A stretch of 64,000 nt of DNA from Epithemia pelagica (lineage: Eukaryota; Bacillariophyta; Bacillariophyceae; Surirellales; Surirellaceae), in assembly GCA_946965045.2 (NCBI GenBank), contig OX337231.1:2170001-2234000 (forward strand), written 5' to 3'. Positions 21,801-31,677 of the stretch are shown one piece after another (within the stretch, counting starts at the first letter, position 1; each line of letters starts with the position of its first letter). A program made the position numbers and the translations under genes. Under the pieces are notes generated by a model. It ran no database searches, had not been told where the DNA came from, and saw only the letters and a list, made by a program, of their open reading frames with translations.

Positions 21801-22039
21801 CCGAGTTGCTTTCCCAACAAATCTTTGGCATCACGAGAAAAGGGACACCATGTCTTGCTAATCATCAACACCGGATGTGCCTGAATAATGGAGTCCACCT
21901 GTTCTTCCACCGTCGAACCTTCGTAGGAGCCCAAATCTCCCACCACTGTAATGTTCATGCTCGTCGCCATGGCTTCGTCACGAGGCTCTTCCTCTTTGGT
22001 AGGAGTGGGAGGAGCTCCAACTTCGACGTCTTCGGTCAT
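18863..22039 (-). CDS. Glutaredoxin-DUF4395-TehA/SLAC1 channel-hemerythrin fusion protein
   Basis: Exons are 21117-22039, 19162-21007 and 18863-19072; introns are 109 bp (GTAAGC...GATCAG) and 89 bp (GTAAGT...TTCCAG); 992 residues. ATG at 22039; the two codons upstream include only a TTG. Residues about 46-140 are a glutaredoxin: KTWCPFS (Cys65, with Ser68 in place of the second Cys) and the glutathione-binding VPIIFLNGAFVGGCDD. About 165-308 match DUF4395 (GRYLAVGLLVDFGLRL, the PPKQFAAFCG turn). About 385-745 form a multi-helix TehA/SLAC1-type (TDT) channel. About 755-900 are a hemerythrin domain with HEAFRG, HEEHAKHEDE and HLRGEEDH, positions suited to di-iron ligands. One chain thus joins a thiol redox domain, an anion or dicarboxylate channel and an oxygen or NO sensor-like di-iron site. 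Function is inference; domain order is direct. Confidence 0.85.
19073..19161 (-). other. Intron 2 of the glutaredoxin-hemerythrin fusion gene
   Basis: This 89-bp intron with donor GTAAGT and acceptor ATCTTCCAG joins SKRWE to VIIPYI, phase 0. It reaches a C-terminal exon of 69 codons ending GYMRYY. Confidence 0.85.
21008..21116 (-). other. Intron 1 of the glutaredoxin-hemerythrin fusion gene
   Basis: This 109-bp intron (GTAAGC...GTGGATCAG) joins LGCLFYG to YGIQFG. It fuses the DUF4395 part to the channel part in one frame. Confidence 0.85.
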
Positions 22040-22108
22040 TTTCAATTCGTTTTTGGAAGAGAACGTTGTTGATGCTCGTCGAAAAATGTGTCAACCTCAA
22101 AGGGAAAT

Positions 22109-22265
22109 TGTGAGGTTGTATATGCACCTATGCTGACATCACCTACTCTCCATCTTACTCTCGATTCAAAAGATTCCTCCTCGTTCCATACGATTCATTC
22201 TTCCAATTTATGTTCCGCATCATCTTACGTGAAATGTTCCATATCAAGTTCCGTATCAAACTTTA
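22109..22265 (+). repeat. 5' LTR of element 2, left part
   Basis: This matches 38656-38812 with few differences. It stops at the TA where the DNA transposon inserted; the LTR resumes at 32498. Confidence 0.9.
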
Positions 22266-22308
22266 CAAGCTGGTTCGAGACGAAACCTGCATGACAGTAT
22301 TAGTGTAA
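22266..22308 (+). repeat. Left terminal inverted repeat of the DNA transposon
   Basis: It begins CAAGCTGGTTCGAGAC and pairs with the reverse complement of 32453-32495 with five mismatches in 43 positions. Confidence 0.85.
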
Positions 22309-22488
22309 GAAAAACTTACAATAAAGTAGGACTACACTTTAGCCCACAGTACCCTAGCGTTCTGGTATGCCTTCGGGTTTTTCGGTTACGAGCTTGCCCT
22401 CACATTTTGTCACGCATTTCATTCAAAAAGCAAATATCGATAACGATTAGTGACCGCTTCCCATGACGATGGCCGTCGTAGGCCCTTC

Positions 22489-22559
22489 GACCCGACACCA
22501 CCCCCCCAGACTTTTAGTATAGGTGTAATAGAACAATACCAGAATGGTGGTGTCGGGTC
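22489..22559. repeat. Hairpin with 14-bp perfect arms
   Basis: GACCCGACACCACC at 22489-22502 is repeated inverted at 22546-22559, with a 43-nt loop. It lies inside the DNA transposon, with no gene around it. Confidence 0.8.
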
Positions 22560-22621
22560 AAGCGACCTACATCTAGCGTTATACCAGTAGTTAGTACTTA
22601 GTGCTTTACGATCATCCTCCA

Positions 22622-23016
22622 CTGAAACAACAGCACCACCCGAAGAAGAAGAAGAGAGTCGCCGTCATCCTCCCAACCCTTGCAACAACCATCATTGTCG
22701 TCATCATCTGAAACAACAGCAGCAGCACCCGAAGAAGAAGAAGAGAGTCGCCGTCATCCTCCCAACCCTTGCAACAACCATCATCATCGTCATCATCTGA
22801 AACAACAGCACCACCCGAAGGAGAAGAAGAGAGTCGCCGTCATCCTCCCACCCGTGCAACAACAATCATCATCATCCTCCTCCTCTGAAACAACAGCACC
22901 ACCCGAAGAAGAAGAAGAGAGTCGCCGTCATCCTCCCACCCGTGTAACAACAATCATCCTCCTCCTCCTCCTCTGAAACAACAGCAGCCGAAGAAGAAGA
23001 AGAGAGTCGCCGTCAT
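22622..23016. repeat. Minisatellite, about 4.5 units of 86-89 bp
   Basis: Units begin CTGAAACAACAGC at 22622, 22708, 22797, 22885 and 22973 (spacing 86, 89, 88, 88). They share GAAGAAGAAGAAGAGAGTC and CGCCGTCATCCTCCCA cores, separated by ATC/TCC-rich runs of variable length. Because unit length is not a multiple of three, the reading frame shifts between units, so a coding role is unlikely. Confidence 0.9.
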
Positions 23017-23181
23017 GCATTAGACTTCGAGAGAAGATTGCTGCTGTATCGCTAGCTATACACATCCGGTTGACAATCCGTCCGTCCATTGGACGAATAG
23101 AAAGTCATCTCTTGCAAAATCTTTTCAATACTTGCGGATGCCTCTGGAAGATAGAATAGTAACCAAGCTTACATAAGAGCA

Positions 23182-23949
23182 TTAACGACATATATGTTCC
23201 TGGCAGACCTTGAGACTGTCGGGGACGTCATCCGCCCATTGCAAGACCCTTCCGAAGGATCCCTTCAATTCCGGAGCGGTGGTCGGAACCTTTCCTCGAA
23301 TGACTTCACCCGTACTTCCGTTCAAAGAAATGACATCTCCTTCCTTGAACACTTCTCCGGTTTCCTTGATCACCATTGTCCTTGCTTCTTCATCAATGAA
23401 AATATCATCGCAGCCACAGACACATGGTTTGCCCCATCCTCGAGTCACAACGACCGCATGGGAAGTGATACCTCCTCGGCTGGTCAAGATTCCTTTCGAA
23501 TTCCACATGCCACCCACGTCTTCGGGTGAAGTGTTTTCTCGAACCAAAATGACTCCCTCGGCAGTTCGTTCTTCGGCCGTGTGTGTCGAAAAGACAATCT
23601 TTCCCACTGCGGCCCCAGGACCACCCTTCAAACCGACGACCACAATATTGTCTTTGTATACAGGGGAGGAGAAAACGTCGGAGGCAATTGCCGGATGAAG
23701 GTTCTGTTGGACATGATCAGGTTCCACCTTGAGGAGAGCTTCCTCCAAAGTCAAAAGTCCTTCGTCGACCATGTCGTCGGCAACCAAGAAGGCGGCCTGT
23801 CCAGTACGCTTTCCGGATCTGCACTTATTCATCCATAGATTTTCGTTCCCGACAGTGAATTCGACATCTTGCATGTCTTTGAAATGATGTTCCAGTTTGT
23901 AAACATTCTTGATAAACTGGTCATCGTCGGTATCGAGATTGTGAAAGAG
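23182..23949 (-). pseudogene. Pyruvate phosphate dikinase fragment
   Basis: An open frame of about 255 codons matches only the middle of PPDK: KNVYKLEHHFKDMQDVEFT, then the RTGQAAFLVA and GLLTLEEAL segments, the swivelling domain start GGPGAAVGK, and the phospho-histidine site GGITSHAVVVTRGWGK. The nucleotide-binding N-terminus and the C-terminal PEP/pyruvate barrel (about 600 residues together) are missing. The upstream edge has a stop (23950-23952) ending in AG before the first PPDK codon, so it may be a captured exon beginning at a splice acceptor. The downstream edge stops at 23182 shortly after DDVPDSLKV. It lies inside the DNA transposon, so it is best explained as captured host sequence. 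The reading frame is undamaged, suggesting recent capture. Confidence 0.85.
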
Positions 23950-24161
23950 CTATTCGTGCAGATGCCGTTGGTCGCATCCAGGCGCTGTCTCGTGGTGCAC
24001 ACACGCTCTCCCGTAAGAATCGACGTGTCCCTCTGGAATACCTTACAGGCTACGGCTACAGGTATCCTAATATCGGGTTTTTGCCATGGCCATTTGCCAT
24101 GGTCGTCGTCTCCACAGAGGAAGGGGGCCTATGTCGTGACTATAGATTTTTGTGTAGGGAT

Positions 24162-24919
24162 TGTTAGGATTCTCACCGAAAACTAGGTGGCGAAACCTAC
24201 AACTCATCGAATGATGCTAGTATTTTATGGCATCCGATGACATTTTCCTAAAAGTGAGAAAAGAATGTCGGCATGCTCGCGAAACTATAAATTTGGCCAC
24301 GGCATGCTCGCAGTGCACGCGTTATCGGCGACCGCTCGGATATTAACTATGGCCCAACACGTGCGCGCCCAAAACTATCAAGTGCGCGCCTCTACTATCC
24401 GAGTACGCGCATCCACGATTCGACCTAACGGTCTATGTAATCAAAGCACGAATCACGATCACGCGAGACCATATCTCTGTTCCCACAAATCCAAGAATGC
24501 AAACAGCAACGCGCCCAGGACAAGACTTATACCACGACAAAGCAAGAGCTGTTGCATCCCATACATGTTATCCATCACCCTATACATTCAATATACACCA
24601 ATGCCGGTCTACTCCAACCAGTGAGGACCTATCACACCAGATCCATGGCCGTATACGAGAGCCAGGACTTCGGCACCATCAACCACCTTAGTTAGTAATC
24701 GTCTCACAATCATTAATATCACCATTTTAACACTCATCTTAAGACTAACCTCTTATCAGTGGACCGACTGCCCCCACCCACGGCGGACTTCGACTTGCAA
24801 CTCTTCTCTGACCCGTGGAGGATTGTTGTATCGGTTGGTGATTCGATTGTCGGCTCAGCGAGCCTTTTACCTATCCTACCTATCTGTCTAACCCCTGTTG
24901 AATCGAGAGAAGTTTATTA
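24162..24919 (+). repeat. 5' LTR of element 1
   Basis: 758 bp, starts TGTTAGGATTC, ends GAAGTTTATTA. A TATA-like ACTATAAATTT lies near 24283. The GC-rich GTGCGCGCC-type motifs around 24360-24420 also occur in the element 3 LTR. Confidence 0.92.
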
Positions 24920-24936
24920 GATTAACAGTCTCATCG
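24920..24936 (+). other. Primer-binding site of element 1 (tRNA-Asn anticodon arm)
   Basis: GATTAACAGTCTCATCG starts at the first base after the LTR. Its complement reads GAGACUGUUAAUC, which is an anticodon stem-loop with loop CUGUUAA and anticodon GUU (Asn). A tRNA half ending near position 40 would prime, as the initiator-Met half does in Drosophila copia. Confidence 0.6.
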
Positions 24937-24957
24937 TTTATTTCCGAGAAGCTTTCG

Positions 24958-25713
24958 ATGTCATACGACGATTCCAACCTCTCTATTCGACACATCTTTC
25001 ATTCCTTTCAACAAAGCGGGGAGGAACTCCATCCACCCGTGTCCCATCCGGGCGAGCCCTTGATTGAAACTCCGAAACAGACCCCGACTCAGGCCAGTGC
25101 TCCGAATCCCTTCCAGACCCCGGACCAAGTGGTCCAGCCTCCTTCGATTCCGACTCACCCTTCGACTCCGCCTCGCCGTTTGAACCCTACTCGCACCCGA
25201 CGTACGAGCCGTCTTCTTACTGCGCATATCCGACACTTCCGCGAGCCGACTGAGTCGACTACCGACCCCGACGTGATCCGTTCCACAACCAAACGCGAGA
25301 TCGATTTCCAGTCCGTCCAACCCGTGACTGACCTTGAGGACATCCAACGACTTCTCGACCTCTTGTACCAGTGCTCGAGACGCCGTTTCATTGTCCAAGC
25401 CCTGTTGGGCAACCCTGTGGAACCCATCCGTATTCGATTCATCTACTTTGAACGTCCAACCAACTACTTCCACACCATCTGGATCGTCAACTCGACGACG
25501 AATCCGCTACCTACCCCGACTACTCGTCTCGACGAGTACGTCTCCTTTGTTCACGAGATCCATCTCTGCCAGGATTTCCGTGCGACTATCTACCCTCTCT
25601 TCACTCAACACGTGAACCACTTGTTGGAAGACGACGACGTTGAAGAACTAGCCACTACAGTGACCGATTCCGCATCTCGTCTTCAGTACCGAGCCGAAAG
25701 TGACCAAGAATAA
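24958..25713 (+). CDS. Element 1 extra ORF ahead of gag-pol
   Basis: ATG at 24958 opens 251 residues. I do not recognise a family, but it is clearly homologous to the ORF at 61734-62513 of element 3: both have FQQSG, HPGE.LIETP, ASAPNPFQTPDQVV, a basic PTRTRRTSRL segment, VQPV.DLEDIQRLLDLL, NYFHTIWVVN-like and QDFRATI..L.TQ.VNHL. The N-terminal third is proline-rich and probably disordered; the C-terminal two thirds look folded. No zinc knuckle or enzyme motif is seen. It is separated from gag-pol by 314 bp. Ordinary Ty1/copia elements have no ORF here. A role in packaging, targeting or regulation is only a guess. Confidence 0.8.
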   Translation: MSYDDSNLSIRHIFHSFQQSGEELHPPVSHPGEPLIETPKQTPTQASAPNPFQTPDQVVQPPSIPTHPSTPPRRLNPTRTRRTSRLLTAHIRHFREPTESTTDPDVIRSTTKREIDFQSVQPVTDLEDIQRLLDLLYQCSRRRFIVQALLGNPVEPIRIRFIYFERPTNYFHTIWIVNSTTNPLPTPTTRLDEYVSFVHEIHLCQDFRATIYPLFTQHVNHLLEDDDVEELATTVTDSASRLQYRAESDQE

Positions 25714-26027
25714 GTAACTTTACGTAGTTTCTACACCGAACCAGACACAAAACCGAGTTCCGCACATCCGGGTACCCTTGGTCGCACAACACGCCACACA
25801 TTCCCGTCAAATCGCGAAAATTCGGCGAAAATTTGTTGAAACTCGGCGAAAATTTGTCGGAATCAACGGAAATTTCCAGGAGTCGCACATCACAACACAC
25901 ATCCGGGTATCACATACGTGGTACATACGTGGCACACGTGGTACATCCGGGTTCACATCACATCACACATTAAATAAACCACATCACACCGCACATTAAA
26001 TAAACATCGAACCAACCAAATAACATC
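25714..26027 (+). other. Spacer with CACATCCGGGT repeats between extra ORF and gag-pol
   Basis: It contains near-identical motifs at 25763, 25898 and 25942 (CACATCCGGGTAC, CACATCCGGGTAT, TACATCCGGGTTC), CACGTGG-like repeats, and AATTCGGCGAAAATTTG-like repeats near 25820-25855. The same CACATCCGGGT motif recurs in the matching spacer of element 3, so it is probably functional. Confidence 0.7.
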
Positions 26028-29000
26028 ATGGAAGCGACACCTCCCAAGACACCGTTTACTCCTCCTGAGGACAAGTCAAGTCATATAACCAACCAAGATC
26101 TCTTCGACCATATAACTAAAGGCATCTTTGGTTGTAATGATGAACGAGCCCAATCACTTCAAAAGTGGATGCGACATCATGGTTTTGAACATATCCTTCA
26201 TGTCCTCGACCATGTTGCAACTGATCCCGAGGAGACACTCAAGGATCTCATGCAATACAAGGTTGGAAAACAAGTCAACGACCTACAGACAAGTACAAGA
26301 TTACAACTCAAACTAATGGCATATTGGTTACTACAACAACGGCAACTCCAACATGGAAAACTACCCCGTGCTACATGGATGAACCTCACGAGGGACCAAT
26401 ATGACGATTGGAGGATCAACACCAACTTTACCAAGTCTGGTATGAACCAAGACCCAGTTTCTCCTCTGAAATCACCTGCACACTCCGTATCATCCCGATC
26501 TCCCACTACATCCTCTACAACATCTCAATCCATGTTAGATCTCTCTGCTTTCAAGAAAGGAACCAAAAGAGATGCAACAGCATTTGAATCATTCAAAGAC
26601 GAACGATACTTTGATTCGTTTTGGCGTGTATTCAAATCAACTGCGAAAGCACAAGGATTGTCGAATGTTCTTGATTTCGATTACAAGGTACCCAAGGATG
26701 ACGAATGCGCAGAGTTACTTTTCCGAGAACAACAAGTCTTTGTCTATTCTGTACTTGTACGTATTATCCAAACCGACCAAGGAAGAGCATATGTTCGAGA
26801 ACATGAACATGATGAAGATGCAAGAGCCGTCTTGAAGAAACTCCATGTTCTACACACTGAATCTGATCTAGCTAAGCGAGAAGTGTTACGCCTAACAAGC
26901 TACATTTCGAATCTTCGACTGGATGACTCTTGGCGTGGTACAACTCGTCAGTTTCTCCTACATTTTCAAGAACAGCTACGACTTCTGGATAACCTTGTAC
27001 CACTGTCGGATCGTATCCATGACCATACAAGGATGACCTTCCTTATGCAAGCTGTTGAAAAGGTACCTGACTTAAGACGAGTCAAGATCTTGGATAACGT
27101 TGTCAACACAAAATCTGGAGCCAAGTCTCTCTGTTATCAATCATATTTCCGCCTGCTTCTTGATGCTGCTTTTGACCATGACCAAGCTACCCGAACTTCT
27201 GCGTCTAACCGCCGTCGTCATGTAAAGCAACATGAATTTCAGTTGGATGAACCTTTTGAACCAGTGGAGCCCCCTGACTACCAGATCAACAACACGAATA
27301 TCCAATCCGAAAAGTCCCCAACTTCGTCGAAAATCAGCCTTCCAAGAGATGTATGGTTTAAACTCTCTGAAGAGGATCGGCAAATCATTGTCGACTTCAA
27401 TAAATCCGTCCAAGATTCCCCGACAACTCCACGCAAGGTCCAAACACATTCTCTTGACATTGATCCTGAACCGGACCCTGATCCTGATGCCAACAACATT
27501 GGTGATACCCATCAAGATGCACCAGAACAAGATCCATTCGATACATCCTCTGATCCGGTTACCCAGTTCGTACACCAGGCTATTGCATCGACAGATATCA
27601 ATCATCCAGCATCTGACCTCAGCAACATCTTGTCAACTTCTACGACAAAGTCAAGTCCTAAAGTCAAGTTCAAGTCTTCTGCTGATCACAAGCAAAAGGT
27701 TCATATGTCACGATATCTATTCTCCCGCAAATCCACCTTTTCTGGTAATCAACTCATCGATCGAGGTGCCAATGGAGGCCTTGCAGGATCTGACATGCGT
27801 ATCCTTGCCAAAACCGGATGTCATATTACCATCGTAGGTATTGACAATCATGAATTGACTGGCCTTCCAGTTGTTACCTGTGCTGCCAAGTTTGATACAA
27901 GTGATGGACCCATTATTGGTATCTTCAATGAATATGCCCACTATGGAAAGGGTTTATCTATCCATGCCCCAGCGCAATTTGAACATTTCGGCCTATCTGT
28001 CGACAAACGATCCGTCAAGGTTGATGGCAAACAACGCATTACTACCCTTGATGGACGCGCATTGCCCTTACGAATCAAGGATGGCCTTGCATACATTCAA
28101 TCTCTGGGAATCCCTTCTGATGACGATATGGATAAATATCCGCATATTGTGTTCACTTCACCCCATATCTGGGATCCTTCTGTACTTGACCATACCCATC
28201 CAGACCCCCATCAAGACCCTGCACCGAACTGGACATCTGTGGAGACTGATGGTAGTATGGAAACGTACCCCTATGACCAATATGGGGAGTATACCGATCG
28301 CGTTGTCTGCACTTTGAACCTCCTCCTTGATCTCCCATATGATCATGGCCCCGATACACCTTCCTTCTTTTCCATCTATGCTGATCAAGATGGCAACGAC
28401 CCCACACTTCATGCGTCTGTCCACAAACTCTACAAGGAACAATACGACTGGAAGAAATTTCGCCCTTTCTTTGGGTGGCAATCGGAAGACGTAATCGCCG
28501 ATACGTTCAAGCATACAACTCGTCATGGACACATTTCCTTTGACCAGGATACCTTGAAGAAACACTTTAAGGCCCGGAATCCTATCCTTAACCTACCACG
28601 ACGGCATGAACCCGTTGCCACTGACTCCATCTTCTCCGACACCCCGGCTGTTAACCATGGTGGCAAGATTGCTCAGATTTTTGTTGGTCGTGATACTTTG
28701 GTTACTGACATTTATGGTATCAAGTCTACCAAGCAATTCGTCAATACCCTCCAGGATAACATTCGTACACGTGGTGTCATGGAGACTTTGATCAGTGATG
28801 GTGGTTCGTCACTTATTTCCCACAAGGTCAAGGATATTCTTCGCACCCTTCTGATTGGTGAATACCGTTCCGAGCCCTATCATCAACACCAGAACAAAGC
28901 TGAGAACCGCTACCAGACCGTTAAGCGTATGACCAATGCTATCATGAATGCCTCTGGTTGCCCTGCTTCTGCATGGTTACTTTGTTTAGAATATGTGTGT

Positions 29001-31677
29001 GACCTCCTCAATCACACTTCCTCTCCCACCCACTCTGGCCGCACCCCTCTTGAGGCTCTTACCGGTACCCCACCCGACATTACCCATCTCCTTTTCTTTC
29101 CTTTCTGGGATGAGGTCTACTATCGTGTCGACCCTTCTGAACCTACCTCCGGTTCTTACCCTTCGTCTCCCGACGAGAAGATTGGCCACTGGGTTGGTTT
29201 TGCCCACAATGTTGGTGATGCCTTTACTTGGAAGATCCTCACTGCCGACAACGTCATCATCTACCGTTCCGCTGTCCGTCGCGTTGCCTCCACTACCCCC
29301 AACCTTCGTGTGGATATCTCTTCAGGGGAGGAGTCGCCGCATAAACCCACTGACAAGCAAGGTGACACTGTCTTTATTCGCAGCAGAAGTGAAGACCCAT
29401 CCACACCTATGCCAACAATTGACTACGACGATTTAGTTGGACGCACATTCCTTTGTGACACTGAAGAGAATGGGGAGCGCCACCGAGCACGAGTAATCAA
29501 ACAAGTTGTCGACCTGGAACAAGATGCAACCAAACAAGAAGATCGACTCAAATATATCTTTCGCAAGTCTAACTCCAATGTTGATGAGATGATCTCCTAC
29601 AACCAGCTCATGGAATACATTGAAAGGGATAATCAAGCCCAAACGACAGGGGATAGTCTCTTCCGATTCAGAGACGTTATTGCACACCAAGGACCTTTGA
29701 ACTCAAGCGACCCAGACTATAAAGGGAGTAAATATAATGTCCTTGTTGATTGGGAGACTGGGGAGACGACATACGAACCTCTATCTCTTATTGCAAATGA
29801 TGACCCCATCACAGTCGCCATCTATGCCAAGAAAAATGGTTTGCTGGATCTACCTGGATGGAAACATCTCAAGCGATACGTCAAGACAAGCAAAAGACTC
29901 ATTCGAGCAGCTAAACAATCCAGGATCAAACAAGTTCGTCGCTCTATCAAGTACAAGTTTGGTTTCCAAGTACCTCGCACCTATGAAGAAGCAGTGGAAC
30001 TAGACAAGCAATTTGGGAACACGAAATGGCAAGACGCAACAGAATTGGAACTCTCACAGATCCAATCGTATAACACCTTCAAAATTGGCCAATGCACCAG
30101 AAGGATATCATAAGATAAGAGTACATCTGGTCTTTGATGTCAAGCATGACGGAAGGCACAAGGCACGACTTGTCGCAGATGGACATCTCACCAAGGAACC
30201 CGTTGATACCATCTATTCAGGGGTTGTCTCCATTCGCAACCTTCGCATTGCCATATTTCTTGGAACCATGAACGACATGGAAATATGGGGAGCAGATATT
30301 GGGAACGCATACCTAGAAGCATTGACAGGAGAGAAGATTTTCATCATTGCAGGACCAGAGTTCAAGGAGTTAGAAGGACATATCTTGATCATCTACAAGG
30401 CATTATATGGTCTCAAATCCTCAGGTGCTCGCTGGCATGACAAACTGTTTGATGTTCTCATTGATATGGGATTTTCTCCAAGCAAGGCTGACCCTGATAT
30501 TTGGATGAAGAAGGCTCCTGGAGAAGACTGTTATGAATATATCGCTGTATATGTTGATGACTTAGCTATCGTTGCCATGGACCCTGAAGCTGTCTGCAAG
30601 ATCTTTATAGAAAAATACAACTTCAAACTCAAAGGAGTCGGACCTATTGAGTATCATTTGGGGTGTCGTTATACCAAAGATCCAGACGGTACACTTGTGT
30701 CTGACCCACGAAGGTACATCGAGAAAATGATGGATACCTATGAACGATTGTTCAATGAGAAACCCAAGAAAGCAAAGCCGCCAGTCATTGCTAACGATCA
30801 TCCTGAACTCAATGACTCTGAGCTCTTAGATGAAGAAGGGACCCAGCATTTCCAGACTCTTATTGGACAACTGCAATGGCTAATTACCATTGGCCGTTTT
30901 GATGTCTTTCCTGCTACCATGACTCTATCAAGGTTCAGAGCTGCTCCAAGGATTGGTCATTTGAAGCGAGCTAAACGCATCTATGGATACCTCATGTCAT
31001 TTCCTGATGGGTCTATCAGATTCCGCACTGGGGAGCCAGATTTATCAGCTTTACCTATCCAAGAATACGATTGGAGTCGTACCGTATACATGGACGCCAA
31101 GGAACGTATCCCTGAGGACTGTCCAACCCCACTTGGGCGTTTTGTGACAACTATACATTATGTCGACGCAAATCTCATGCATGATACGGTTACTGGGAAA
31201 GCAGTTACAGCTATCCTGCATTTTGTAAATGGTACACCCGTGGACTGGTACAGTAAGCGACAAGCCACAGTGGAAACAGCCACGTATGGATCTGAATTTG
31301 TTGCCGCAAGGACTGCAGTTGATCAGATCACGGAGCTACGCCTTACACTCCGATACTTGGGAGTCCCTCTGCGAGAGAAGAGTTACATGTTTGGAGATAA
31401 CCGCTCTGTCGTTATCAATAGCACCACACCACACTCAATCATCTCCAAGAGGCACCATCTCCTATCCTATCACCGAGTCCGTGAAGCTATCGCTGCAAAG
31501 TACGTCGCATTCTACTGGAAAGATGGAAAGACAAACCCAGCTGATATCCTCAGTAAACATTGGGAATTCGCCGCAGTTTGGCCCATGCTCAGATCTTTGT
31601 TATTCTGGAGAGGAAAAATCCAGGAAAGTGATGAGGGAATTGACAATCCTCATTTGACGAATTGTGGGGAGTGTTAG
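26028..31677 (+). pseudogene. Element 1 gag-pol polyprotein, frameshifted
   Basis: ATG at 26028; the first frame runs to 30113 (1361 aa) and the rest lies in a second frame to 31677. The first part carries gag, the protease site NQLIDRGANGGLAG (about 576), a degenerate integrase zinc region FKHTTRH without the CxxC pair, and the integrase triad ATDSIF (D, about 864), LISDGG (D, about 923) and NKAENRY (E, about 959). The second carries reverse transcriptase with AVYVDDLAIVA and RNase H with TATYGSEFVAARTA and GDNRSV. Relative to element 3 the linker after SQIQSYNTFK lacks 32 bp, causing the shift. The stop TAG is formed by LTR bases 4-6. Protein identity to element 3 is high along the whole length. 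Confidence 0.92.
31663..31671 (+). other. Polypurine tract of element 1
   Basis: TGTGGGGAG lies immediately before the 3' LTR and is also the last sense codons of pol. Confidence 0.75.

Noticed and set aside
22266-22290. tRNA-like T-arm GGTTCGAGAC at the transposon end
   Set aside because: The flanks do not form the 5-bp T-stem, and no anticodon or acceptor arm is nearby. It is part of the terminal inverted repeat.
22680-22976. 98-codon frame within the minisatellite
   Set aside because: It is a by-product of the repeat; frames shift from unit to unit and there is no credible start.
22622-23016. Possible CRISPR-like array
   Set aside because: Units are contiguous 86-89-bp repeats without unique spacers, in eukaryotic DNA inside a transposon.
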